Shown: piece by piece, positions 45,215 to 54,518 of the stretch | Layout of the letters: each line of letters starts with the position of its first letter | Numbering within the stretch: position 1 is the first letter of the stretch | NCBI RefSeq assembly: GCF_029953595.1 | Contig: NZ_CP124535.1 | Span: 1,830,001-1,894,000 of the forward strand | Reading direction: 5' to 3' | Source of the DNA: Fuscovulum ytuae | GTDB taxonomy: Bacteria > Pseudomonadota > Alphaproteobacteria > Rhodobacterales > Rhodobacteraceae | Length of the DNA stretch: 64,000 nt | The notes under the pieces: generated by a model | What the model was told of the DNA's origin: nothing | Database searches by the model: none | Seen by the model: the letters and a program-made list of their open reading frames with translations, nothing else | Position numbers and translations under genes: made by a program

Positions 45215-46089
45215 TTTGTCTCTCCTCCCATGTTTTTCTTTTCGTCTTTCTGCCCACGGCGTGCCATCCACGCCCGGGCTTTCGCGCGCGATACCGAAGA
45301 CATGCGCGCTTCCCTCCGCCAGAAGACGACCCTGTCGTCGAGCAATTCCATTCCGTAAAACAGCAAGAGCCCCATCAGCGTCATGCTCAGCAGCGCCGCC
45401 AGCGACCCCGCCATATCCAGCTGAAAAGACGCCCGCGCCATCAGCACGCCCACCCCCGCCGTGGCCTGCGCAAATTCCGCCACCACAGCCCCGATCAGCG
45501 CCGTGGTCAGCCCGATCTTCATGCCCGCAAACATCAGGGGCAGCGCCGCAGGCACCCGCGCCTTGAAAAACACCTGCCTGTCGCTGGCCCCCAGCGACCG
45601 GAACAACTCCTCCCGGTCGGGGTCCATCTGCCGCAGGCCCGTCAGCGTGTTCACAAAAATCGGGAAAAAGCAGATCACCGCCGCCAGCGCGATTTTCGAC
45701 CCCATGCCATAGCCGAACCACGCGATGATCAACGGCGTCAGCGCGATCCCCGGCGTCACGTTCAGCACGACAGCATAGGGCGACACATAACGCTCAAACC
45801 TCTCGGACAGGGATGAAAACAGCGCCAGCAGGATGGCCACCACCGCCCCGATCAGAAAGCCGAACACCGCCTCGCCCAGAGTGATGAAGAAATGCTCCCA
45901 GATCGTGCCCTTGATCACGTAAAGGTTCGCGATCGCCACGCCAATCTTGCTGGGCCGCGGGATCATGATCGACGTGATCCAGCCCTGCGCGACCGCGATT
46001 TCCCACAATGTGATCAGTGCCGCAAAGATCACCAGATGCGGCGCCACTCGCCCCGCCCAATACAGCGTTCCGAACCCCGAATTACGCAT
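45211..46089 (-). CDS. ABC transporter permease (SsuC/TauC-like)
   Basis: 292 residues with six membrane helices and the EAA loop EELFRSLGASDRQVFFKARVPAALPLMFAG, the coupling motif of NitT/TauT permeases. It pairs with the other permease (46082) and the ATPase in one importer. The start at 46089 overlaps the upstream permease stop by 8 nt. Substrate as for the binding protein, unknown. Confidence 0.9.
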   Translation of the reverse strand: MRNSGFGTLYWAGRVAPHLVIFAALITLWEIAVAQGWITSIMIPRPSKIGVAIANLYVIKGTIWEHFFITLGEAVFGFLIGAVVAILLALFSSLSERFERYVSPYAVVLNVTPGIALTPLIIAWFGYGMGSKIALAAVICFFPIFVNTLTGLRQMDPDREELFRSLGASDRQVFFKARVPAALPLMFAGMKIGLTTALIGAVVAEFAQATAGVGVLMARASFQLDMAGSLAALLSMTLMGLLLFYGMELLDDRVVFWRREARMSSVSRAKARAWMARRGQKDEKKNMGGETK

Positions 46090-46951
46090 GGGCCACCCCC
46101 CCGCGCCGCGCGGCATAGCTCCGCGCCCGCTTTTCCGTCATCCGCTTCAGCCCTGCCTCGTTCTTCCAATAGGCGACATGGTGGTCGACCATCTCCATCC
46201 CCTTGAAGATCAGGAAGCCGATCGCCGTCAGCGTAAGGATGCAGGCAAAGGCCGAGGCCATGTTCAGGTTCCGCGTATAGGTCAGGATCAGCGCCCCGAT
46301 CCCCTGATCACGCTGAATAAACTCAGCCACCAGCACGCCGGACAGGGCCGCCGTCATCGCCAACCGCTCGCCCGCCATGATCACCGGAATGGCATCCGGC
46401 AGAACCAATTTGCGCAAGACCTGCGTCTTCGTCGCCCCTAAGGACCGCATCAATTCCATCCGGTCGCGGTTGACGTTGATCACCCCCGACAGCGTGTTGA
46501 TGAAGGGCGCGAAGAAACAGACCAGCATGATGATGGCGATCTTCGATTGCGCGCCAAAGCCCAAGGCCGCGATCAGCAACGGCGCCACCGCGATACGCGG
46601 CGTGGCCTCCAGCACGATCACATAAGGCTGCAAAAACCGCCGCACCGTGGCGTTCATCCCCACCACTGCACCCAGACCCACCCCAAGGATCGAACCCAAG
46701 GTGAACCCCGCCAGCACAAGGCCAAGCGACGCGTAAAGGTGATACCAGATGTTGCCTTGCGTAACGTAAATTCGCCAGAAGGACGCCAGAATGTCCAAAG
46801 GCGCCGGAAAGAACAGCGGGTCCAGCATCCCAAGCGATGACCCCGCCTGCCACAGCGACATCAGCCCTAGAAATATCGCCGCATGATTGCCCCTGCGCCG
46901 CCATTTCAGGCGCGCCGCATCGCCCCCCATTTCCGCCGCCATCGCCATCAA
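46082..46951 (-). CDS. ABC transporter permease (SsuC/TauC-like), second
   Basis: 289 residues with six membrane helices and the EAA loop MELMRSLGATKTQVLRKLVLPDAIPVIMAG. It is clearly a paralogue of the following permease, so the channel is probably a heterodimer. It overlaps the ATPase stop by 4 nt. Confidence 0.9.
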   Translation of the reverse strand: MMAMAAEMGGDAARLKWRRRGNHAAIFLGLMSLWQAGSSLGMLDPLFFPAPLDILASFWRIYVTQGNIWYHLYASLGLVLAGFTLGSILGVGLGAVVGMNATVRRFLQPYVIVLEATPRIAVAPLLIAALGFGAQSKIAIIMLVCFFAPFINTLSGVINVNRDRMELMRSLGATKTQVLRKLVLPDAIPVIMAGERLAMTAALSGVLVAEFIQRDQGIGALILTYTRNLNMASAFACILTLTAIGFLIFKGMEMVDHHVAYWKNEAGLKRMTEKRARSYAARRGGVAHA

Positions 46952-47754
46952 TGCGTCCCCAGAATGTCGCGCACCTCGGCAACCAGCGCGTTGAATTCGG
47001 GCGTCAGTTGCAATTCTGCCGGGCGGGGCCGCGCAAAGGGCACCTCCACCATCCGTGCCAATCGGCCCGGTCGCGGCGTCATCACCATGACCTTATCGGC
47101 CAGAAAGATCGCCTCGCCGATATTATGCGTCACAAACAGCGTCGTCGCCTTCACCTCGGCCACGATCCGCATCAATTCAAGGTTCAGCCGCTCGCGCGTG
47201 AATTCGTCCAAGGCCCCAAAGGGTTCATCCAGCAACAGGATATCCGCCCCGGTCTTGAGCAACCGTGCCAGCGCCACCCGCTGTTGCATCCCCCCCGACA
47301 GCTGGCTGGGGAAGGAAAAGACGAAATCCTTCAACCCCACCATGTTCAACAGTTCGATTGCCTCATCCTCATCGGCCTGCGTGGGCTTGCGCACCATCTC
47401 GGTCGGCAGCAGGACATTTTCCAACGATGTCCGCCAATCCAGAAGTGTCGCCTTCTGGAACATCAGGCCCACATCGCGGCGCGGCCCCTTCACGGGCTGT
47501 CCATGCACCGTCAGCGTGCCTGAGGTCCGATCAATCAGCCCTGCCACCATCCGCAGCAGCGTGGACTTGCCACAGCCCGACGGCCCGACGAGCGACACAA
47601 AATCCCCCTTCGGAATGTCGAAACTCGCCCCTTCCAGCGCCACGACCGCGCCATTGGCGAAGGTCTTTCCAACCCCCCGCCCCGAGATCACCACCCCGGC
47701 CCCCTCGCCCTCTTTGGACATCTGGGTCTCAGCCTCCCTCGCGATCATGTTCAT
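46948..47754 (-). CDS. ABC transporter ATP-binding protein (NitT/TauT family)
   Basis: 268 residues. Walker A GPSGCGKST, Q-loop FQKATLLDW, signature LSGGMQQRVALARLL, Walker B ILLLDEP and the H-loop TLFVTHNIGEA. It powers import of the unknown substrate. The start at 47754 has GGAGG 5 nt upstream. Order: GntR-ATPase-permease-permease-binding protein-amidohydrolase. Confidence 0.92.
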   Translation of the reverse strand: MNMIAREAETQMSKEGEGAGVVISGRGVGKTFANGAVVALEGASFDIPKGDFVSLVGPSGCGKSTLLRMVAGLIDRTSGTLTVHGQPVKGPRRDVGLMFQKATLLDWRTSLENVLLPTEMVRKPTQADEDEAIELLNMVGLKDFVFSFPSQLSGGMQQRVALARLLKTGADILLLDEPFGALDEFTRERLNLELMRIVAEVKATTLFVTHNIGEAIFLADKVMVMTPRPGRLARMVEVPFARPRPAELQLTPEFNALVAEVRDILGTH

Positions 47755-47850
47755 TGCCGCCTCCGATCTCAGTCGGTCTTGTTCTTTGCAGTCCTGATAT
47801 CTCACCAACTCAAACAGCGCACGGCCCTTGCCGGGGCCATGGCGCAAAAC

Positions 47851-48543
47851 TCATTCGGTTACGGCACGGCTCCGCAATCCCCGCAGGATTGCCGCCTCGG
47901 ACCGCGCCGTATGGCGGCGCGACCACAATTGCGCCCGCCCGGCGTCGCGCGCCTGCAAGGCATCGATGATGGCGTTATGGTCGGCCAAAGGCCGCGCCCA
48001 CCAGTCCGGCCCCGTCGGATTGGAAAGGGAAAGGACACACATCCGCTCATACCCTTCCATCAGCCGCGCCAATTCCGCCGCGATCCGCCCATTGCCCGAC
48101 AGCCGGGCCAGTTCGGAATGAAACGCCCGATTATATTCCGCAAAGGCTCGCAGACTTGACGTATCTCCGGAACGGAAACGGTCAAGCCCGGCAAGCTCTG
48201 CCTCTGGCGCACGCTCGGCGGCAAGGCGGATCGCCGCCGCCTCCAGCACCTGCCGCAGGTCTATCAGGTCACCCGCATCCGCCATGGACACGGGCGCCAC
48301 CCGGTGCCCCTGACGTGGCGCGATCTCCACCAGCCCCTCACGCTCTAACTTCTGCATCGCGTCGCGGACGGGCGATTTCGATGTGCCAAAGCGCTGTGCA
48401 AGATCCTGTTCACGCAGCTCCATGCCCGGCGCAAGACGGCAGGACAGGATGTCCCGCCGCATTTCCTGAAACACTCTGTTCCGCGCCAGATTCACAGGTT
48501 TCAGCCCCTCGTGATATATCAGTAACTCTTGCGACCCTTCCAT
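47851..48543 (-). CDS. GntR family transcriptional regulator (FCD subfamily), copy 2
   Basis: 230 residues. Winged HTH with LAPGMELREQDLAQRFGTSKSPVRDAMQKLEREGLVEI, and an FCD domain with RGHRVAPVSMADAGDLIDLRQVLEAAAI. It is near-paralogous to the GntR at 40322, suggesting both respond to related effectors. It is 17 nt after the Gfo/Idh gene and 96 nt before the ATPase, so it lies in the middle of the large minus-strand operon. Confidence 0.88.
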   Translation of the reverse strand: MEGSQELLIYHEGLKPVNLARNRVFQEMRRDILSCRLAPGMELREQDLAQRFGTSKSPVRDAMQKLEREGLVEIAPRQGHRVAPVSMADAGDLIDLRQVLEAAAIRLAAERAPEAELAGLDRFRSGDTSSLRAFAEYNRAFHSELARLSGNGRIAAELARLMEGYERMCVLSLSNPTGPDWWARPLADHNAIIDALQARDAGRAQLWSRRHTARSEAAILRGLRSRAVTE

Positions 48544-48560
48544 CGCGCGTCAAGTCCCAA

Positions 48561-49568
48561 TCACGCCCCAGACGGCGCAAGGCGCACCGTCTCGCCGGTC
48601 GCGGCCGATTTCACCACCGCCTCGACCACCGCGATATTCCCGATCTTCTGCGCATCGGTGAAGGCATAGGCCTCCGCCCCCCGGATGGCGCGGGCGAACT
48701 GGTCCAGATTGGCGCGTACCGAATCGGTCCAGTCATAAGTCGTCACTTGCGCCGGCTCGCCCGTCACCTGCATCACCAGCGTCGAAGGCCCCGGCGTGTC
48801 AGGATGGGTCTCGTTACGATACTCGACCCAGGCCTTCGTGCCAAAGACCGCAAAGCGCAGATAAAGCGGCGTATAAAGGATCGCGTTCAGATAGGTCGTG
48901 ACCCCGCTTTCATGCCGCAGCAGGGCGCTGACAACATCGCCATTCTCGCCCTCCAGCACGCGTCGCGCGGTCATCGCCTGCACCTCGGCGACAGGCCCGA
49001 ACAGGTTCACATAGGCGTCCGACAGATGGATGCCCATCGCCGTCATCCCCGCCGCCGGGCTTTCCTTCGCGCTCCGCCGCCAATCGGTCGGCGGCACATT
49101 GATCAGCTTGTCATGCGAAAAGCTCGACTCCGCATGCATGATCGTGCCCAGCGCACCTGTTCGAACCAGCCGCTCGATTTCCTGCATCGCCAGTTCGAAC
49201 CGCCGCTCATGGCCGATACCCAGCATCACGCCATGTTCGGCGCAGATGGCCACGCTCGCCTCTGCCTCTGCCCGCGTCAGGGCAAGGGGCTTCTCGCAAA
49301 ACACATGCTTGCCAGCCCGCGCCGCCGCCGCAACTTGGGCCGTGTGAAGGCTGTTCGGCGTGCAAAGCACCACCACATCCACCCCCGGATCGGCAATCAC
49401 CTCGTCATAGCTTGCCCCAACCGGGATGCCATGCTCGGCCACGTAGTCGGCATGCCGGTCGGGGAACAGGTCCACCGCCCGCACCACGCGCAATTCCTCT
49501 GATCCGGCCAGACGGCGGGTAATGGTCTTCCCCCACCAGCCAAGACCGATCACAGCCACGTTCAGCAT
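48561..49568 (-). CDS. Gfo/Idh/MocA family oxidoreductase
   Basis: 335 residues. The NAD(P) motif is VIGLGWWGKT (about 6-15), with VRAVDLFPDR, and the CEKPLALTRAEAEA motif carries the catalytic lysine. The C-terminal domain is alpha/beta with no sugar-binding signature I can name. It could oxidise an inositol, sugar or other polyol. It stands within the catabolic operon, between the GlcG-like gene and GntR. Confidence 0.85.
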   Translation of the reverse strand: MLNVAVIGLGWWGKTITRRLAGSEELRVVRAVDLFPDRHADYVAEHGIPVGASYDEVIADPGVDVVVLCTPNSLHTAQVAAAARAGKHVFCEKPLALTRAEAEASVAICAEHGVMLGIGHERRFELAMQEIERLVRTGALGTIMHAESSFSHDKLINVPPTDWRRSAKESPAAGMTAMGIHLSDAYVNLFGPVAEVQAMTARRVLEGENGDVVSALLRHESGVTTYLNAILYTPLYLRFAVFGTKAWVEYRNETHPDTPGPSTLVMQVTGEPAQVTTYDWTDSVRANLDQFARAIRGAEAYAFTDAQKIGNIAVVEAVVKSAATGETVRLAPSGA

Positions 49569-49634
49569 GTCTTCCCCCCTTGCATTCCCTTGACCGCCCG
49601 CGCCTTCCTCCCCAAGGCGTGGGCGGCCCCTCCC

Positions 49635-50066
49635 TCAGCCGCGCCCGACATCCCCGGTCAGGCCGCTGCCCTCGATCCCCGCCAAGGCGCAGATCTCATC
49701 CATATCCGCCGTATCCCCGCTGACGCCCACCGCGCCGACGATCCGGCCCTCGCCGTCGCGCAACAGGACGCCGCCCGCATTCGGCACCAGCCGCCCGCCC
49801 GACGCCATCGCCACCGCGTTGAAGAAATTGGGGTTTTCCTGCGCGCGGGAAAACAGCACCCGGCTCGGCAGGCCGAAGCCCAGCGCGCCATAGGCCTTGC
49901 CCGTTGCGATCTCGATCCGCAGGATGCCGGAATTGTCGGCCCGCTTGGCCACAACCACATGACCGCCCGCATCCAGCACCACCACCGTCAAGGGCTGCGC
50001 TCCCTTCGCGCGCCCGGCCGCCAGCGTGCCATCTGCGATCCGATCCGCAATTTCCAAGGTCAGCAT
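49635..50066 (-). CDS. GlcG/HbpS family (haem-binding-like) protein
   Basis: 143 residues of the GlcG/HbpS fold: VVVLDAGGHVVVAKRADNSGILRIEIATGKAYGALGFG near residues 27-64. GlcG is associated with glycolate oxidation and HbpS with haem, but many homologues have no known substrate. It overlaps the previous oxidoreductase by 7 nt. Confidence 0.78.
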   Translation of the reverse strand: MLTLEIADRIADGTLAAGRAKGAQPLTVVVLDAGGHVVVAKRADNSGILRIEIATGKAYGALGFGLPSRVLFSRAQENPNFFNAVAMASGGRLVPNAGGVLLRDGEGRIVGAVGVSGDTADMDEICALAGIEGSGLTGDVGRG

Positions 50067-50947
50067 GACGCCCCCTCCTCTGCCAATTGCGCCAGAACGG
50101 CAAACAATGCCGCCGTGTCCTGCTTGTGCCGCCCCTGCGTCAGCCCCGCCTCGTAATAGGGAACCGTCGCCGCCATCAGGGGGATGGGTGCATCCACCGC
50201 CTGCGCTTGTTCAAGGATCAGCGCCACATCCTTCATGTAGACGTCCATCTTCATCGTGGCCGGTTCATACCGATCCTCGATCATCAACGGCCCGCGCACC
50301 TCGAACATCCGGCTTGTCGCGGCACCGCCGCCCGCGATGGCATCATAGACCATCCGCAAATCCAGCCCCTGCCGCTGCGCAAAAAGCAGCGCCTCTGCCG
50401 TGGCTAGGTTGTGGATCGACACCAAAAGGTTCGCCACCAGCTTCAGCTTCATCCCATTGCCAAAGGGGCCAACCGCGCGGATATCCTTCGCAATCGCCTC
50501 CAGCACCGGACGCAGCCGCGCCCCTGCCGCCTCTGGCCCAGATAGATAGACGACCAGATCACCCTTTTCCGCCTGCGCCCCCGTGCCGGACACGGGGCAA
50601 TCCATCAGCACGGCCCCGCATTCGGCCATCCGGTCCCGCGCGGCCTCTTTCGCCGGAATGGGCAATGTGCCCATCTCCGCCAGAACCTGACCGGGGCGCA
50701 GCGCCGGGGCCATCGCCTCCACCACCGCCTCCAGCGCCGTGACAGAGGGCAGCGCCATCAGGATCACATCCGCCTGCGCCGCAACCTCGGCGGGGCTATC
50801 CACCGCCACCGCGCCGGGCAGCGCGGCCAGCCGCGCCCGCGCCTCGGCCATCGGGTCATATCCCACAAGGGAAAACCCCTTGCGGGACAGGTTCCCCGCA
50901 TAGGCCATCCCCATGATACCCAGCCCGATCAGCCCGACCGTCGTCAT
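50060..50947 (-). CDS. NAD(P)-dependent oxidoreductase, beta-hydroxyacid dehydrogenase family
   Basis: 295 residues. Rossmann GLGIMGMAYAGNLSRKG, DCPVSGTGAQAEKGDLVVYLSG, and the catalytic Lys in NGMKLKLVANLLVS. A second family member lies at 41002 in the plus-strand unit of this island. Candidate reactions are tartronate semialdehyde or 3-hydroxyacid oxidation; the true one is unknown. It overlaps the alpha/beta hydrolase by 4 nt. Confidence 0.86.
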   Translation of the reverse strand: MTTVGLIGLGIMGMAYAGNLSRKGFSLVGYDPMAEARARLAALPGAVAVDSPAEVAAQADVILMALPSVTALEAVVEAMAPALRPGQVLAEMGTLPIPAKEAARDRMAECGAVLMDCPVSGTGAQAEKGDLVVYLSGPEAAGARLRPVLEAIAKDIRAVGPFGNGMKLKLVANLLVSIHNLATAEALLFAQRQGLDLRMVYDAIAGGGAATSRMFEVRGPLMIEDRYEPATMKMDVYMKDVALILEQAQAVDAPIPLMAATVPYYEAGLTQGRHKQDTAALFAVLAQLAEEGASC

Positions 50948-51732
50948 GCCGCCCCCAGAAAATCGCCCAAGGCCGCCGCAAAACCCGCCGGGTTCTCCAT
51001 ATTCGGCACATGCGCGGTGCCGGGGATTTCGGCGAAAGACGCGCCCGGCGTCGCCTCGGCCATCGCCCGCATCACGGCAGGCGGGGCCCCCATATCCTCG
51101 GCCCCCACGATAAAGCGAACGGGAACCGTCATCCCGCCCAGATGCCGCAGATAATCCAGCCGCTTCAACGCCCCCGCGCAGCCCTCATACCCGATGGGCG
51201 AGGTGGCAAGGATCATCGCCTTCGCCCGTGCCGGAACGGACGGATCCGCCGCAGGGGTGAACCACCGCGCCAGCGTCCCCTCCACGATCGACGCCATGCC
51301 ACCCGCGCGAATTCCGGCGATCCGGTCGTCCCAGCTTTGCACAAATGGCGGCGGCGCATCGGCCCGCGCATCGCAGACCACCATCCGCCGCACCCGCCCC
51401 GGATGCGCAAGCCCCAACCCCAGCGCCGTCATGCCACCAAGCGACAGGCCCATCACATCGGCCCGCTCTGCCCCGACATGATCCAAGAGGGCGACCATAT
51501 CCGCCACCAGATCGTCAAACGAATAAGGGCCAACGGGCGCCGCGCTTTGCCCATGCCCCCGCGTGTCATAGCGCAGAACCCGATGCGTGCGGGTCAGGTG
51601 GGCAATCTGGTCGTCCCACATGCCAAGATCCGCAGCCAGTGAATTGGACAGCAGAAGCCACGGCTTCCCCTCTGCCCCATCCACCTGCGCCGACAGGGCC
51701 ACGCCCCCGGTATCGACGGTAAAGCGGGTCAT
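50944..51732 (-). CDS. Alpha/beta-fold hydrolase, 3-oxoadipate enol-lactonase-like
   Basis: 262 residues. The nucleophile elbow GLSLGG (Ser near 99) follows DVMGLSLGGMTALGLGLAHP; the catalytic His is in GTAHVPNMENP, and an acid residue lies between. The YDTRGHGQSAAPVGPYSFDDLVADM segment is typical of PcaD-like lactonases and other small-ester hydrolases. The mid-operon position suggests it opens a ring lactone or cleaves an ester. Confidence 0.85.
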   Translation of the reverse strand: MTRFTVDTGGVALSAQVDGAEGKPWLLLSNSLAADLGMWDDQIAHLTRTHRVLRYDTRGHGQSAAPVGPYSFDDLVADMVALLDHVGAERADVMGLSLGGMTALGLGLAHPGRVRRMVVCDARADAPPPFVQSWDDRIAGIRAGGMASIVEGTLARWFTPAADPSVPARAKAMILATSPIGYEGCAGALKRLDYLRHLGGMTVPVRFIVGAEDMGAPPAVMRAMAEATPGASFAEIPGTAHVPNMENPAGFAAALGDFLGAA

Positions 51733-52832
51733 TCCGCCGCCTCCGCCACCTTCTCGGCATCGTTGACGCGCGGCAGCACCTCTTCGGCCAAAAGCCGCAT
51801 CGACTCGCGCGCCAGCCCGACATCGGCCCAGTCATGCCCCGCATAAAGCAGCGTGCCAAACCGCCCCACCTCTTCGCGGAAGGCCAGAAGTTCATCCGCC
51901 ACCTTGTCCGGCGTGCCATAGCAGACCAGCCGATCCAGCACATAATCCAGCGTGACCGCATCATCCGGCATGGACGGGTCATCCTTGAACAGGTTCGCCC
52001 GTCCGTTCTTCTTCAGCTTGGTCAAAAGCTGACGATAGTAGAACACATAGGGGCTGTCGGGGTTGCGCGCATAGTTGCGCGCCGTCTCCATGTCCTTGGC
52101 CACAAAGACCGACTTCGCCACCCGCCAATTGGCAAGGTCCGCCGTCCGCCCGCCCTGCGCGCAGCCTTCGATATAGCTGTCCTTATGCGTCGCGACCCAG
52201 CGCGGCATCAGGAAGTTGGCCGAGATCGGGTCCCAACCCCGCGCCGCCGCCGCCGTCACGCCCTTGGAAAACGGCGCCACCGCCGTCACCACAATAGGCG
52301 GATGCGGGCGCTGCAAGGGCTGCCCCACGATGCCCTGCCCGATCTCTTCCATCACCGTGCGTTCGGTCGTGATGTTCCAGAACCGCCCCTTCAACGCATA
52401 GGGCGGTTTTTCCCGCCACAGCGCCAGCACCATGTCGATCGCCTCAAGGAACATGGCGTTCCGGTCATTGTCGAGGTTCCCGAAAATCTCGGCATCCGAC
52501 AGAAGACCGCCGGGGCTGATCCCGAAATTGAACCGCCCATCCAGAAGGTGATCCAACATCGCGATCTGCGCCGCCACATGCGCGGGATGGGTGTTCGGCA
52601 GGTTCACCGTCCCGGTGCCCAGCCGCATCTTCTTCACCCGGTCCACTAGCGCGGCGATAAAGACGACGGAGGAGGTGATGTTCTCCGCCTTGTCGGTCAC
52701 ATGCTCGCCAACATAGGCCTCTGCGAAATCCAGCTCATCAGCCAGAACGAATGCATCCCGATCCTCGCGCAGGCATTGCCGCCAGTCCTTGTCCAGCGGG
52801 TGGATGGGCATGGTGAAAAAGCCAAGTTGCAT
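51729..52832 (-). CDS. LLM class flavin-dependent monooxygenase (limonene-monooxygenase-like)
   Basis: 367 residues of the bacterial luciferase family. Features include an N-terminal LGFFTMPIHPLDKDW, DEAYVGEHVTD-type His/Asp region, MRLGTGTVNLPNTHPAHVAAQIAMLDHLLDGRFNFGISPGG and VVTAVAPFSKGVTAAAARGWDPISANF. It uses reduced flavin from a separate reductase to insert oxygen; a flavin reductase is encoded 1.1 kb away (53977). The start at 52832 has GAGGGG 5 nt upstream. It is first in the large minus-strand operon, overlapping the next gene by 4 nt. The substrate could be a cyclic terpene, ketone or heterocycle. Confidence 0.85.
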   Translation of the reverse strand: MQLGFFTMPIHPLDKDWRQCLREDRDAFVLADELDFAEAYVGEHVTDKAENITSSVVFIAALVDRVKKMRLGTGTVNLPNTHPAHVAAQIAMLDHLLDGRFNFGISPGGLLSDAEIFGNLDNDRNAMFLEAIDMVLALWREKPPYALKGRFWNITTERTVMEEIGQGIVGQPLQRPHPPIVVTAVAPFSKGVTAAAARGWDPISANFLMPRWVATHKDSYIEGCAQGGRTADLANWRVAKSVFVAKDMETARNYARNPDSPYVFYYRQLLTKLKKNGRANLFKDDPSMPDDAVTLDYVLDRLVCYGTPDKVADELLAFREEVGRFGTLLYAGHDWADVGLARESMRLLAEEVLPRVNDAEKVAEAAE

Positions 52833-52888
52833 CGGGTCCCCTCTCATCTGCGAAGAACCCTGAAACTAGCGGGAAAGAGATATTTACA

Positions 52889-52905
52889 AGAAACGATAAA
52901 TTTCT
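52889..52905. promoter_or_regulatory. Candidate operator AGAAA-N7-TTTCT upstream of the LLM gene
   Basis: A 17-nt inverted repeat in an AT-rich stretch, 57 nt upstream of the LLM monooxygenase ATG and 31 nt after the LysR stop. It contains ACGATAAAT, whose complement recurs in the TRAP promoter region. It may be a LysR binding site. Confidence 0.35.
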
Positions 52906-52935
52906 ATAGGCCCCATCGCATTCGGTGATACCTCG

Positions 52936-53868
52936 TCAGCGGCGGGGGATCGACGCGATGATCTCATCCCATTGCCGCGCGCTGCGGCGATATTCGGCTT
53001 CCAGATGGGCGATGAATTCCGTTGCCGCAGGCGTCGGGGCACGGCGGGCGGGTTCGATGATGGAATAGCCCACCGTCAGGACTGGCCCCTCAATCGGATG
53101 CAACCAGCGCAGCCGCCCCTCCAGATCCTTTCCGCAAATCGTCTGCGGCAGGATCGTCGCGTAATCAGAACTCGCCACGAAATCCAAGGTCGCGATCATC
53201 GCATCCATAGCAAGGATGGAATTGACCTTCACCCCCATCGTTTCAAACGCCCGGTCCAGCCGATCCCGCCGCGCATTGCCGCGCAGGGGCAGCACAAGGT
53301 TCAATGGCCCCAACTCCGTCAGCCGCGCAGGCTCCAGATGCCGCAACCTGCCCCCGGCCCGCGTGACCAGAATCTCCCGATCCTCACCCAAGTCCCGCGC
53401 CCTGATCCCATCGCGCTCGGCGCTGCGCGGCACCACGGCGAAATCCACCTCGCCTTCCGCCACCTTGTCCATCAGGACCGCCGAATAGGCCTCTACCACC
53501 GACACGTCCACATTCGGATGCTCGGCCATGTATCCGCTCAACACCGGGGCCAGCAGACCCCGCGTGAAGGTTGGCATCAGCCCGACGCGCAACGGCCCCG
53601 TGATCTGCCCCGACAGGTCGCGCAACTCCAACCCCACGCGATCCAGTTGCCGCAGCACCTCCACCGCCGTGGCATAGAGCCTGCGCCCCGCCAGCGTCGG
53701 CTGCACCCCCTTGGCCGACCGTTCAAACAGAACCGTCCCCATCGTCTCTTCCAGATTGCGGATCTGCACCGACAGGCCCGATTGCGTGGCGTTCAACCGC
53801 CGCGCCGCCTTGTTGAACGACCCGTCCTCATAGATGCCGACAAAGGTGGCCAGCTGACGAAAGTTCAT
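52936..53868 (-). CDS. LysR family transcriptional regulator
   Basis: 310 residues. The N-terminal winged HTH (about 1-65) has NFRQLATFVGIYEDGSFNKAARRLNATQSGLSVQIRNLEETMG. The effector domain (about 90-300) starts GPLRVGLMPTF. It lies between the LLM operon and the divergent flavin reductase gene and may control both. ATG 53868 was preferred over the GTG at 53877, although neither has ideal Shine-Dalgarno spacing. Confidence 0.88.
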   Translation of the reverse strand: MNFRQLATFVGIYEDGSFNKAARRLNATQSGLSVQIRNLEETMGTVLFERSAKGVQPTLAGRRLYATAVEVLRQLDRVGLELRDLSGQITGPLRVGLMPTFTRGLLAPVLSGYMAEHPNVDVSVVEAYSAVLMDKVAEGEVDFAVVPRSAERDGIRARDLGEDREILVTRAGGRLRHLEPARLTELGPLNLVLPLRGNARRDRLDRAFETMGVKVNSILAMDAMIATLDFVASSDYATILPQTICGKDLEGRLRWLHPIEGPVLTVGYSIIEPARRAPTPAATEFIAHLEAEYRRSARQWDEIIASIPRR

Positions 53869-53976
53869 AGCTATCACCGTTCCTCATGGTTGGGTGAAAA
53901 TCTTATTATTACTTGCGATCACTGTCCTGCCCTATCTTGCCACTTGCGCAGAACAGGAAACGAACAGGAGGCCACC

Positions 53977-54507
53977 ATGCAAGTGGTGAACCCGGCCACG
54001 CTTACCGCCACAGCCATGACGGACCTTCGCCATCCCGACCCGTCGCTTTACCGCGACGTGATGGGGGCCTTCCCCACCGGCGTGACCGTCATGACACTTA
54101 CAACCGCCGACGGCACGCGTGTGGGCGTCACCGCCTCCTCCTTCAACACCGTCTCCCTCGACCCGCCGCTGATCCTCTGGAGCCTTGCACTCAAGGCCCC
54201 CAGCCTGCACGCCTTCCGCACCACCGACCACTTCGCCGTCAACATCCTTGCCGAAGACCAGCGCCAGATCGCCCTGCAATTCGCCCGCCCCTCGGACGAC
54301 AAATTCGCAGGCATCCCCACCGAAACCGGCCAGACCGGCGCCCCCCTCCTGACCGGCGCGCTGGCCCATGTCGAATGTCGCACCGTGGCCCGCCACCCCG
54401 GCGGCGATCACGAGATCATGGTGGCCGAGGTCCTCACCCTCCGCCGCCGCGACGGCACGCCGCTGGTGTTCCAGCGCGGCGCCTTCCACGGCCTGACCTC
54501 CACCTGA
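53977..54507 (+). CDS. Flavin reductase (FMN/FAD, DIM6/NTAB family)
   Basis: 176 residues. YRDVMGAFPTGVTVMTLTTADGTRVGVTASSFNTVSLDPPLILW is the family's flavin-binding opening; a C-terminal HEIMVAEVLTLRRRDGTPLVFQRGAFHGL is its closing signature. It uses NAD(P)H to supply free reduced flavin and is the natural partner of the LLM monooxygenase. The start has CAGGAGG 7 nt upstream. It is divergent from LysR with 108 nt between the starts. Confidence 0.9.
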   Translation: MQVVNPATLTATAMTDLRHPDPSLYRDVMGAFPTGVTVMTLTTADGTRVGVTASSFNTVSLDPPLILWSLALKAPSLHAFRTTDHFAVNILAEDQRQIALQFARPSDDKFAGIPTETGQTGAPLLTGALAHVECRTVARHPGGDHEIMVAEVLTLRRRDGTPLVFQRGAFHGLTST

Positions 54508-54518
54508 CAGCGCGGGGT

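Noticed and set aside
51729-54507. Rut pyrimidine degradation operon
   Set aside because: The LLM monooxygenase, flavin reductase and hydrolase recall RutA/F/D, but RutB, RutC and RutE homologues are missing and the gene order differs.
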